Notes under the pieces: generated by a model
Told to the model about the DNA's origin: nothing
Seen by the model: the letters and a program-made list of their open reading frames with translations, nothing else
The model's database searches: none
Assembly (NCBI RefSeq): GCF_023661085.1
Contig: NZ_JAHDJT010000094.1
Location: 1 to 5,636, forward strand
Reading direction: 5' to 3'
Length of the DNA stretch: 5,636 bases
From: Wolbachia pipientis
Lineage (GTDB): Bacteria > Pseudomonadota > Alphaproteobacteria > Rickettsiales > Anaplasmataceae
Shown: piece after piece, positions 1 to 5,613 of the stretch
Layout of the letters: each line of letters begins with the position of its first letter
Numbering within the stretch: position 1 is the first letter of the stretch
Translations under genes and position numbers: made by a program

Positions 1-8
1 CTTGTCAT
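1..8 (-). CDS. possible start of a divergent gene (first 2 codons only)
   Basis: On the minus strand an ATG lies at 8-6, followed by ACA and then the window edge. An AGG (complement of 14-16) sits five bases before it, a workable ribosome binding site. A good minus-strand promoter at 54-82 would place the transcript start near base 47, giving a leader of about 40 bases. Only Met-Thr is visible, so the product cannot be named. The competing reading is the rightward 18-codon frame from base 1 to the TGA at 55-57, which could be the tail of a plus-strand gene. The promoter and ribosome binding site favour the divergent gene, but weakly. Confidence 0.33.
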
Positions 9-53
9 TTTAACCTGTACAGATTGGGAAGTTAAACAAATAGCTTCAATGCT

Positions 54-82
54 ATGATAAGGATAACGGCGAAGGTTGTCAA
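54..82 (-). promoter_or_regulatory. sigma70-type promoter reading leftward
   Basis: Read on the minus strand, there is a perfect -35 box TTGACA (82-77), a 17-base spacer (76-60) and a -10 box TATCAT (59-54), five of six to consensus. This is the best promoter match in the window. Transcription would leave through the left edge, starting near base 47. It implies that the neighbour to the left of argD is divergently transcribed. Confidence 0.55.
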
Positions 83-164
83 GTAGTTTTTGTTTCCATT
101 AGATGACATACGCTGCTAAAAGTTTGTTATATGGTTATACAAAAAGTCTAACGACAACTTAAAA

Positions 165-192
165 CTCAGCAAAGGAAAAGCTTTGTGCTAAG
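165..192 (+). other. hairpin upstream of argD
   Basis: AGC CAAAG-like pairing: the arm AGCAAAG (168-174) pairs with CTTTG (181-185) and GCT (187-189) with one bulged T at 186 and a six-base loop (175-180). CT at 165-166 can also pair with AG at 191-192 across one mismatch. No T-run follows, so it is not an intrinsic terminator. The right arm overlaps the -35 box of the proposed argD promoter, so it could be a protein-binding dyad or simply chance in AT-rich DNA. Confidence 0.25.
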
Positions 193-211
193 GGAGTATT
201 TTAAGTATAAC
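183..211 (+). promoter_or_regulatory. candidate argD promoter
   Basis: A -35-like TTGTGC (183-188) is followed by a 17-base spacer and a -10 box TATAAC (206-211), which matches five of six consensus positions. A start near base 218 would leave a leader of only about 16 bases before the argD ATG. A second -10-like GATAAT lies at 215-220. The -35 box is poor (three of six), so the call rests on spacing and the -10 box. Confidence 0.4.
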
Positions 212-233
212 GTGGATAATTTATAGCACTTAA

Positions 234-1412
234 ATGAATCATATTGTCAATGCGTATAATAGATTTGAAATTCCTATAGTTAGGGGAGAAGGGGTATACC
301 TTTTTGATAAAGATGGCAAAAAATATCTAGACTTTGCTGCGGGTATTTCTACAACCTCTTTAGGACATTGTCACCCATATATTGCAGAGAAGCTGAAAGA
401 GCAATCAGATTTATTATGGCACTGCTCTAATATTTTTACTATTCCCGAGCAAGAAAGGCTCGCTGAGCGTTTAACAGCACTTACTTTTGCGGATAAAATT
501 TTTTTCTGTTCAAGCGGACTTGAAGCAACAGAGGCTGCAATTAAATTTATTCGCCGTTATTTTTATTCAAAAGGGCAAGAAAAACGCAACCGCATTATTA
601 CAATCGAAGGGGGGTTTCATGGCCGCAGTATTGCTGCAATTTCCGCTGGAGGAAATGAAAAATCACGCGAAGGTTTTGCTCCACTCCTTTCTGGTTTTGA
701 TAAAGTGCCAAGAAACAACATCAAAGCGCTAGAGGAAAAAATCAGTGATGAAACAGCTGCTGTGTTTTTAGAGCCCATACAAAGTGAGGGTGGAGTGTAT
801 ACATTGGATGTAGAATACCTTCACAAAGTAAGGGAAATAACGAAAGCTCAGGAGATGGTCTTATGCTTTGATGAAGTGCAATGCGGGTATGGGCGTATTG
901 GTTCTTTATTTCATTATCAAAATATAGGAATCGAACCTGACATTTTAACTTGCGCGAAGGCTATGGGTAACGGGTTTCCCTTAGCTGCATGTTTAGTAAG
1001 AAATTATATAGCAGAAGCGATTACTCCAGGAACTCACGGATCAACTTATGGCGGTAATCCGCTTGCCATGAATGTTGGTAACGCAGTGCTTGATATAGCG
1101 CTGAAAGAAGGCTTTTTCGATCATGTTAGAAGGGTTAGTAAATATCTAAAAGAAAAATTACTACTGTTAGCTGAAGAATTTCCAAGAATAATCTCAGAAA
1201 TTCGTGGGGAGGGTTTGTTAATAGGAATAGAGCTTAAAGCTCCTTTGGCTGACAAAATTGTTAGCCGATCCCTTGACAAAGGTTTAATAATGACTAAAGT
1301 TTTGAATAATAGAGTAGTAAGAATAACACCTCCACTTATTGTTCATGATAAACATGTGGATGCAGCGTGTGATACACTCTATAATTCATTTTTTGAGGTT
1401 AAAGGTATATAA
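234..1412 (+). CDS. argD: acetylornithine / succinyl-diaminopimelate aminotransferase, class III PLP enzyme
   Basis: This is a cytoplasmic PLP-dependent aminotransferase of fold type I, class III, 392 residues, close to the usual 390-405 for ArgD. Visible motifs in order are the PLP-phosphate region CSSGLEATEAA (92-102), FHGR (128-131) with the substrate-binding Arg, EPIQSEGG (180-187), the cofactor motif FDEVQCGYGR (212-221; Asp213 contacts the PLP ring nitrogen), Schiff-base Lys242 in CAKAMGNGFP, and THGSTYGGNP (267-276). All catalytic positions are intact. The family transfers an amino group between glutamate and N-acetylornithine; known ArgD enzymes also act on N-succinyl-L,L-diaminopimelate (DapC activity). 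In a genome with no other arginine genes nearby, the DapC role in peptidoglycan-precursor and lysine synthesis is the more likely retained job, but that is inference. No clear Shine-Dalgarno precedes the ATG. It is separated from the next gene by 109 bases and looks monocistronic. Related class III enzymes (ornithine or GABA aminotransferases) are less likely by length and motifs. Confidence 0.93.
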   Translation: MNHIVNAYNRFEIPIVRGEGVYLFDKDGKKYLDFAAGISTTSLGHCHPYIAEKLKEQSDLLWHCSNIFTIPEQERLAERLTALTFADKIFFCSSGLEATEAAIKFIRRYFYSKGQEKRNRIITIEGGFHGRSIAAISAGGNEKSREGFAPLLSGFDKVPRNNIKALEEKISDETAAVFLEPIQSEGGVYTLDVEYLHKVREITKAQEMVLCFDEVQCGYGRIGSLFHYQNIGIEPDILTCAKAMGNGFPLAACLVRNYIAEAITPGTHGSTYGGNPLAMNVGNAVLDIALKEGFFDHVRRVSKYLKEKLLLLAEEFPRIISEIRGEGLLIGIELKAPLADKIVSRSLDKGLIMTKVLNNRVVRITPPLIVHDKHVDAACDTLYNSFFEVKGI

Positions 1413-1448
1413 ATATTTAAAAAAAATATAAAGTCCAGCTATACAAAA

Positions 1449-1476
1449 TTTCAAACTTGCGAATGCTTCTTATAGT
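1449..1476 (+). promoter_or_regulatory. weak candidate promoter for the five-gene cluster
   Basis: The 109 bases between argD and the next gene contain a -10-like TATAGT (1471-1476, five of six). The best upstream partner is TTTCAA (1449-1454) at 16 bases, which is poor. A start near 1483 would give a leader of about 39 bases. No hairpin followed by a T-run was seen after argD, so read-through from argD cannot be excluded. Confidence 0.25.
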
Positions 1477-1521
1477 ATGTAAAGTTAATTCTGTTTTTTG
1501 TCACAATAACATCATACTTTA

Positions 1522-2808
1522 ATGGATTGGTTATTGGTTTCAATATTATCGGTAATTTTTGTTTTATTGATTTTATCGTTTTTATTTTCAGGGGCAGAAA
1601 TAGGTCTAACCTCAATCAGCAGATCTCGCGTTAATAAGCTAAAGCTAGAGGGTAACAAAAGGGCCAAGGTAATAGATCGTTTGTTAAGTAAAAAAGAATT
1701 AACAATAGGAACAATGCTCCTCGGCAATACGATTATTAACATTACTTGTTCCGCTTTATTTACAGCAATATTTATAAATTTCTTTGGAAGTGAAGGCGTA
1801 TTTCTATCAACGATTGTAATGACATTTTGTATTTTGCTGTTTTGCGAGGTGTTACCAAAAACTTACGCCATGCAAAATCCTGAAAAATTTACATTATTTT
1901 CCACTTATTTTGTACTGTTTTTTGTCAAGATTTTTTCTCCATTAACATTAGGCATTCAGTTTATTGTCAATCTTATTCTGAAGTTATGTGGGCTTCATAA
2001 GAACAAAGAAGTAATATCTGCAGCGGATGCAATGCGTAATATGATTACTCTTCATCGCAGTGAAGGAACCATGTTACAACAGGATTTAGATATGCTAAGC
2101 AACATACTTGATTTAGCTGAAACAGAGATATCGGAAATTATGACCCATAGAAGAAACCTATTTTCTCTTGATATAGATCGAAATAAAGAAGAGTTAATAA
2201 GAGAAATTTTAACCAGCAGTCACAGTAGGATACCTTTATGGCAAAAGGAACCAGATAACATTGTCGGAGTAGTTCACGTAAAGAATCTAATAAACGCTTT
2301 GCGCGAAAAGGACAATAAAATAGAGGAGGTTGATATTGCCCAAATTATGTCAAAACCTTGTTTCTTACCAGAAAGTACACCACTTAGCGTTCAACTACAT
2401 AACTTCCGTCAAAACAGAAAACATCTTGCGTTTGTTGTTGATGAGTATGGAGCACTGCAGGGAATTGTAACTCTTGAAGATATATTGGAAGAAATAGTTG
2501 GAGAAATTTCCGATGAGCATGATTTAATCACGGAGAATTTTATAAAGAAAATATCTGACAATGTATATCATATCGAAGGAAAATCAACTATTAGGGACAT
2601 TAACAGACAATTACACTGGAATCTTCCTGATGAAGAAGCTACAACTCTAGCAGGTATGATCGTGAATGAGATAGAGCGCATTCCTGACGAAGGCGAAGAA
2701 TTTTTCATATATGGTTTTCATTTCAAGATTTTGAAAAAAGATAAGAATATTATTACTATTATTGAAGTACAAGTAAAAACTGATCATACTATGACAGCGA
2801 TTAATTAG
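1522..2808 (+). CDS. CNNM/CorB-type membrane protein (DUF21 + CBS pair + CorC_HlyC), 'hemolysin-like'
   Basis: This inner-membrane protein of 428 residues has the full three-part layout of the family. The N-terminal DUF21 (CNNM) membrane domain spans about 1-160, with hydrophobic segments near 3-22, 62-87, 93-110 and 127-155. It carries the signatures FSGAEIGLTSISRSRVNKL (22-40), LLGNTIIN (66-73) and EVLPKTYA (109-116). Two CBS repeats follow at roughly 205-260 and 275-327, the second with VVDEYGALQGIVTLEDILEE (305-324). A CorC_HlyC domain closes the protein at about 340-418. Proteins of this layout are often annotated as hemolysins, but the family is better linked to Mg2+ export, with the CBS pair binding adenine nucleotide. 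A role in divalent-cation balance in the host vacuole is inferred. The ATG at 1522 has no good Shine-Dalgarno but leads straight into the first membrane helix as expected. It heads the five-gene cluster, and its stop lies 9 bases before gapR. Confidence 0.9.
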   Translation: MDWLLVSILSVIFVLLILSFLFSGAEIGLTSISRSRVNKLKLEGNKRAKVIDRLLSKKELTIGTMLLGNTIINITCSALFTAIFINFFGSEGVFLSTIVMTFCILLFCEVLPKTYAMQNPEKFTLFSTYFVLFFVKIFSPLTLGIQFIVNLILKLCGLHKNKEVISAADAMRNMITLHRSEGTMLQQDLDMLSNILDLAETEISEIMTHRRNLFSLDIDRNKEELIREILTSSHSRIPLWQKEPDNIVGVVHVKNLINALREKDNKIEEVDIAQIMSKPCFLPESTPLSVQLHNFRQNRKHLAFVVDEYGALQGIVTLEDILEEIVGEISDEHDLITENFIKKISDNVYHIEGKSTIRDINRQLHWNLPDEEATTLAGMIVNEIERIPDEGEEFFIYGFHFKILKKDKNIITIIEVQVKTDHTMTAIN

Positions 2809-2817
2809 TTAGGTTTT

Positions 2818-3084
2818 ATGGAAGACACAGTAAAAATAACAGCCGACGAGTTAAAAGATTATATAGAAAGAATCGAAAAACTCGAGCAAGAAAAGAAGGA
2901 TGTGCAAGATCACATTCGTGATGTATATACAAAAGCTGCAGATAACGGTTGGGATACGAAAGTGATGAAACAGATTATCAGGCTAAGAAAGATGGATGAT
3001 GATGACAGGGAGGAACAAGAAATATTACTTGATACTTATAAACGCGCATTGGGAATGAGTTGCGAAGAAGAGTCAAGTGAATAG
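2818..3084 (+). CDS. gapR: GapR nucleoid-associated protein (formerly DUF2312)
   Basis: This small, highly charged, mostly helical protein has 88 residues, the same size as the Caulobacter protein (about 89). The diagnostic blocks are LKDYIERIEKLEQEK (12-26), which starts the long N-terminal coiled-coil helix, then VYTKAADNGWDTKVMKQIIRLRK (36-58, cited by position) and the C-terminal helix REEQEILLDTYKRALGM (64-80). The NG[WF]D.KV...IR.RK pattern is characteristic of the family. In Caulobacter GapR oligomerises around overtwisted DNA ahead of polymerases, helping topoisomerases and supporting replication and chromosome organisation; the same role is expected here. AGG at 2811-2813, four bases before the ATG, is a modest ribosome binding site. 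The last 8 bases overlap ubiX in another frame, so the two are probably translationally coupled. The acidic tail (82-88) is short and specific to this copy. Confidence 0.93.
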   Translation: MEDTVKITADELKDYIERIEKLEQEKKDVQDHIRDVYTKAADNGWDTKVMKQIIRLRKMDDDDREEQEILLDTYKRALGMSCEEESSE

Positions 3085-3640
3085 CAGAATTGTAATTGGG
3101 ATAAGCGGAGCATCTGGTTCTATTTATGGTGTACGTATTTTAGAAGTGCTAAAGGATGCCAACTATGAAACTCATTTAGTAATAAGTCGCGCTGGAAAAA
3201 CCACTCTTGCTCATGAAGTTGCAGAAAGACTTGAAGACGTCACATCACTTGCAAGTTTTTACTATTCTGAAGAAAAAATAGGAGAAAAAATAGCGAGCGG
3301 TTCGTTTGAAACTTTAGGGATGATTATCGCTCCATGTTCTATGAAGACAATGTCTGAAATTGCGTCAGGCGTTACCTCTAACTTATTAACAAGAGCTGCA
3401 GATGTAACACTAAAAGAAAGAAGGAAATTAGTTCTTATGGTGCGAGAGTCGCCACTGCATCTTGGTCATTTACGAAATATGTTAAAATTAACGGAGATGG
3501 GGGCAATTATTGCTCCGCCAATGCCAGCTTTTTATATTAAACCGAAATCTTTGGAGGATATTATAAATCATTCTATTGGCAAAGTATTAAGTTTATTTAA
3601 TATCAAATTATCTGGCTTCAGAGAATGGCAAGGAGTATAG
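3077..3640 (+). CDS. ubiX: flavin prenyltransferase UbiX
   Basis: UbiX joins a dimethylallyl group to FMN to make prenyl-FMN, the cofactor of the UbiD decarboxylase in ubiquinone synthesis. The protein has 187 residues, normal for the family (about 190), with a Rossmann-like flavodoxin fold. It shows GISGASGSIYGVRILE (8-23, FMN-binding, Ser13), SRAG (37-40), IAPCSMKTMSEIASG (84-98) and MVRESPLHLGHLRNM (121-135). Arg106, Lys113, Arg123, Glu124 and Tyr153 fall where the catalytic and phosphate-binding residues of Pseudomonas UbiX are expected, so the enzyme looks functional. It starts with GTG at 3077, inside the gapR 3' end, with an 8-base overlap and a purine-rich stretch (3064-3072) as the likely ribosome binding site. 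The next gene begins 3 bases after its stop. No ubiD is in the window, so its partner must be encoded elsewhere. A flavoprotein decarboxylase such as EpiD/Dfp is less likely because of the RESPL motif. Confidence 0.93.
   Translation: MNSRIVIGISGASGSIYGVRILEVLKDANYETHLVISRAGKTTLAHEVAERLEDVTSLASFYYSEEKIGEKIASGSFETLGMIIAPCSMKTMSEIASGVTSNLLTRAADVTLKERRKLVLMVRESPLHLGHLRNMLKLTEMGAIIAPPMPAFYIKPKSLEDIINHSIGKVLSLFNIKLSGFREWQGV
3630..3635 (+). promoter_or_regulatory. strong ribosome binding site of folD
   Basis: AAGGAG lies inside the last codons of ubiX, eight bases before the GTG at 3644. It is the best Shine-Dalgarno match in the window and fixes the GTG as the folD start. Ribosomes ending ubiX would free or reload directly on this site. 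Confidence 0.75.
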
Positions 3641-3643
3641 CAA

Positions 3644-4543
3644 GTGGCAATTATCATTGACGGCAAGAAAATAGCAAGCGACCTGTGCAAGAAGTTATCA
3701 CAAAAAATCGATGCTTTAAAGAAGAAGCACAACATTTTTCCTTGTCTTAAAGTAATTCTTGTGGGTAGCAACCCAGCAAGTCAAGTCTATGTCCGTAATA
3801 AACAAAAAAAAGCAGAATCAATAGGCATAAGTTCTGAGACTATTGTTTTGCCTGATAATATTTTAGAAGATGAATTAATTGCAAAAATTAATGAGTTAAA
3901 TGCAGATCCGTCTGTGCATGGCATTTTAGTACAATTGCCTTTACCAAGTCATATTAAAGCAAGCAGAGTAATTAACACAGTAAGCGTTGAAAAAGATGTA
4001 GATGGCTTCCATGATGAAAACGTTGGCCGATTAGTTAAAGGTGAAAAAAATTGTCTTATACCTTGTACTCCTAAAGGTTCTTTGCATTTAATTAAATTGG
4101 TTGAAAGTAACCTTTCAGGTAAAAACGCAGTCGTGATTGGCAGATCAAACATCGTGGGTAAACCGATGTTTCACCTGTTGTTGCAAGAAGACTGCACTGT
4201 TACCATTTTGCATTCACAAAGTAGGAATTTAGTTGAATATTGTTCTAAAGCGGATATAGTAGTTGCAGCGGTTGGGAAACCAAATTTTATCCAAAAAGAC
4301 TGGATAAAGAAAGGGGCAATAGTGATTGACGTTGGCATAAATAGTGTGAATGTAGAAGGGCAAACAAAGCTCGTAGGTGATGTTGACTTCGATGGAGTAA
4401 AAGAAAGAGTCAAAGCTATTACGCCAGTGCCAGGGGGCGTTGGTCCAATGACCATTGCATTTTTGATGATAAACACTGTTATTGCTGCTTATATGCAAGA
4501 GAAAATTGATACTTCTAATTTCATGGATCAAGGGTTGCAGTAA
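3644..4543 (+). CDS. folD: bifunctional methylenetetrahydrofolate dehydrogenase / methenyltetrahydrofolate cyclohydrolase
   Basis: FolD interconverts 5,10-methylene-, 5,10-methenyl- and 10-formyl-tetrahydrofolate using NADP, supplying one-carbon units for purines and formyl-Met-tRNA in the cytoplasm. The protein has 299 residues, slightly longer than the common 280-295 because of a C-terminal tail (about 287-299). Family motifs are complete: [19 protein letters not shown] (40-58) with Tyr49 and catalytic Lys53, VQLPLP (96-101, Gln97), [14 protein letters not shown] (117-130, Asp120), PCTPKG (140-145), the NADP-binding [13 protein letters not shown] (163-175) and [15 protein letters not shown] (261-275). 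The catalytic residues fit both activities. The start is GTG with a strong AAGGAG eight bases upstream. It sits 3 bases after ubiX and 6 to 21 bases before the deacetylase, depending on which start that gene uses. Nothing suggests decay. Confidence 0.97.
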   Translation: MAIIIDGKKIASDLCKKLSQKIDALKKKHNIFPCLKVILVGSNPASQVYVRNKQKKAESIGISSETIVLPDNILEDELIAKINELNADPSVHGILVQLPLPSHIKASRVINTVSVEKDVDGFHDENVGRLVKGEKNCLIPCTPKGSLHLIKLVESNLSGKNAVVIGRSNIVGKPMFHLLLQEDCTVTILHSQSRNLVEYCSKADIVVAAVGKPNFIQKDWIKKGAIVIDVGINSVNVEGQTKLVGDVDFDGVKERVKAITPVPGGVGPMTIAFLMINTVIAAYMQEKIDTSNFMDQGLQ

Positions 4544-4552
4544 GGTAGGGTG

Positions 4553-4557
4553 AAAGG
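4553..4557 (+). promoter_or_regulatory. ribosome binding site deciding the deacetylase start
   Basis: AAAGG ends seven bases before the ATG at 4565, a good spacing. The upstream in-frame GTG at 4550 has AAGG (4542-4545) only four bases before it. This makes 4565 the better start, although 4550 remains possible. Confidence 0.5.
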
Positions 4558-4564
4558 TACGAAA

Positions 4565-5383
4565 ATGGCAGGGCTGAGAGGATGGCTAATAACAGTTTTT
4601 CTTTTGCTATACTCAACCACAGCTTTCTGTGGTGGTTGTAACTTTAATTTACCATACCGCGGGCTCAGTTGTAATTTAGATCTATCGTACAGAAGTTTAA
4701 GTAACATAAAAAAATTGTCAAATAACAGTGATAAATTTGTTGCGCTTACATTTGACGATGGACCATCTAACAGTAGAGTAAACGATATTATCAATGTTTT
4801 AGAAAACTATAAAGCAAAAGCGACATTTTTTCTTCTTGGCGAACGTATAAATAAAAAAACGTCCGAGATAGTAAAGAGAATCTATAATGCAGGTCATGAG
4901 CTGGGCAATCACTCTTGGTCGCATAGAAAGTTGACATCGCTTTCAAGTGAAGAACAATTGCAAGAGCTGGAGAAGACAAGTACGGCAATTAAAAATGCAA
5001 CAGAGCAAGATGTAAAATGGTTTCGCCCGCCATATGGATGTTATGATGATAATTTGATCGAAAACACCAATCGATTGAATATGTATTCGATATTATGGAC
5101 AGTCGACTCTCTAGATTGGCAAGGTGATAAACCAGAGATCTTAGTTGAAAGAGTTATAAGTAACGTACACAATGGAGCAATCATACTGTTCCATGACCAC
5201 GACAACAAATCAAATACAGTTGAAGCTTTACCTCAGGTTATTAAGATACTAAGAAAGTCGGGTTATGAGCCTGTTACCTTAAGTGAGTGGGAGGAAAGGG
5301 TTTGTAGTGTAGTTAAAACTGAAAGTATATCAAGAGGAGAAGAAACGCATAATTTAGATTTACCAAAGCACATTTACAACTAG
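4565..5383 (+). CDS. secreted polysaccharide deacetylase, NodB / CE4 family
   Basis: This is a metal-dependent de-N-acetylase, 272 residues from the ATG at 4565 (277 from the GTG at 4550). An N-terminal signal peptide is clear: Arg5, then a hydrophobic core WLITVFLLLY, then STTAFCGGC, with cleavage likely near residues 20-24. The mature protein would therefore act in the periplasm. All five CE4 motifs are intact: TFDDGP (62-67, catalytic Asp64 and metal-binding Asp65), HSWSH (116-120, metal His116 and His120), RPPYG (154-158), DSLDW (181-185) and ILFHDHD (207-213, catalytic His210). The family removes acetyl groups from GlcNAc or MurNAc in peptidoglycan, chitin or related glycans; the substrate here is unknown. 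A peptidoglycan or lipid-II-derived glycan is the simplest guess. Cysteines 22, 25 and 36 cluster after the signal region, and could form a disulfide; the sequence before Cys22 or Cys25 is not a good lipobox. A tail of about 30 residues after the domain is variable. It is the last gene of the cluster, with no clear terminator after it. Confidence 0.9.
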   Translation: MAGLRGWLITVFLLLYSTTAFCGGCNFNLPYRGLSCNLDLSYRSLSNIKKLSNNSDKFVALTFDDGPSNSRVNDIINVLENYKAKATFFLLGERINKKTSEIVKRIYNAGHELGNHSWSHRKLTSLSSEEQLQELEKTSTAIKNATEQDVKWFRPPYGCYDDNLIENTNRLNMYSILWTVDSLDWQGDKPEILVERVISNVHNGAIILFHDHDNKSNTVEALPQVIKILRKSGYEPVTLSEWEERVCSVVKTESISRGEETHNLDLPKHIYN

Positions 5384-5509
5384 GTCAGTAGTTGAAATAT
5401 CTAACTCCGACACAGTACCATCTGCTTGTACCGATCTCTGCTGCACAGAAAGCGGATAGGTGACGTTTTGCCAGTCAACAATGGTATCATTCCAGCGTCC
5501 CTTCTCCCG
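5360..5509 (-). pseudogene. leftward open frame remnant, unidentified
   Basis: On the minus strand a frame of 49 codons runs from 5509 to a TAA at 5362-5360, overlapping the 3' end of the deacetylase gene by 24 bases. It has no ATG, and its upstream side is closed by a TGA (5512-5510) lying exactly at the edge of the palindromic repeat. The translation has natural-looking composition, for example WNDTIVDWQNVTYPLSV early on and QADGTVSELDISTTDLV later. The DNA here is about 50% GC, above the neighbouring genes. This fits the 3' end of a gene cut by a repeat insertion, but 49 open codons can also arise by chance in GC-richer DNA. The YPLSV...QADGTV pattern loosely recalls phage minor tail proteins; that resemblance is too slight to name it. 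Confidence 0.3.
5486..5497. repeat. possible half copy of a Wolbachia-type palindrome
   Basis: ATCATTCCAGCG resembles the left arm of the second common form of the Wolbachia dispersed palindrome (arms of the ATTCCAGCG type, from memory). Its matching right arm, CGCTGGAAT, is absent. It lies 13 bases before the complete palindrome, so it may be a truncated copy. Confidence 0.3.
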
Positions 5510-5540
5510 TCATCCCAGTACTTGATACTGGGATCTAGGA
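5509..5540. repeat. Wolbachia-type dispersed palindromic repeat
   Basis: A perfect 9-bp inverted repeat, ATCCCAGTA (5512-5520) and TACTGGGAT (5526-5534), encloses the five-base loop CTTGA. The flanks GTC before and CTAGG after match the usual context of this element as I remember it from Wolbachia chromosomes, where it occurs in many intergenic copies. It forms a stable stem in RNA but has no T-run after it on either strand, so it is not a standard terminator, though it could protect or end the 3' side of the upstream transcript. Confidence 0.75.
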
Positions 5541-5546
5541 TGCTAC

Positions 5547-5578
5547 TTTAGTAATAAGCATTTAAGAAATTTACTAAA
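5547..5578. repeat. 8-bp inverted repeat
   Basis: TTTAGTAA (5547-5554) and TTACTAAA (5571-5578) are perfect inverted copies separated by 16 bases. The element is AT-rich and sits between the palindrome and the leftward terminator. It could be an operator-like dyad, the end of a decayed mobile element, or chance. Confidence 0.3.
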
Positions 5579-5581
5579 CAG

Positions 5582-5613
5582 AAAAAAGGCAAAAGAAGCC
5601 CCGATCGGTGGCT
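5582..5613 (-). terminator. probable intrinsic terminator for a leftward gene
   Basis: Read on the minus strand, AGCC (5613-5610), a bulged A, CC, loop GATC, GG and GGCT (to 5597) form a GC-rich stem of six pairs. It is followed by a T-rich tract TTCTTTTGCCTTTTTT (5597-5582). This is the layout of a rho-independent terminator for a gene entering from the right edge. A TAG at 5614-5612 on the same strand is compatible with such a gene ending here, but too little sequence remains to call it. Confidence 0.42.

Noticed and set aside
1..57. Rightward 18-codon open frame ending in TGA at 55-57, possible tail of an upstream gene
   Set aside because: Too short to identify, and a near-consensus leftward promoter overlaps its end. 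It cannot be fully excluded.
32..109. Leftward 25-codon frame with a hydrophobic, small-membrane-peptide look
   Set aside because: It has no ribosome binding site and lies across the leftward promoter, so it would not be in that promoter's transcript.
1..233. tRNA, tmRNA, RNase P RNA or SRP RNA gene upstream of argD
   Set aside because: None of the signature motifs of these RNAs (T-loop, tag-peptide frame, conserved P4 or SRP helix 8 sequences) was found.
487..732. 81-codon rightward frame within argD
   Set aside because: It is a shadow of argD in another frame, with no support of its own.
3949..4531. Leftward frames of 67 to 101 codons opposite folD
   Set aside because: They are antisense shadows of a conserved gene, with no ribosome binding site or recognisable motif.
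4528..4988. Leftward frames of 88 and 65 codons opposite the deacetylase gene
   Set aside because: They are antisense shadows; the plus strand has intact catalytic motifs across the same bases.
5377..5394. Hairpin CAACTA / TAGTTG across the deacetylase stop codon, possible terminator
   Set aside because: The stem is only six mostly AT pairs and is followed by AAATATC rather than a T-run.
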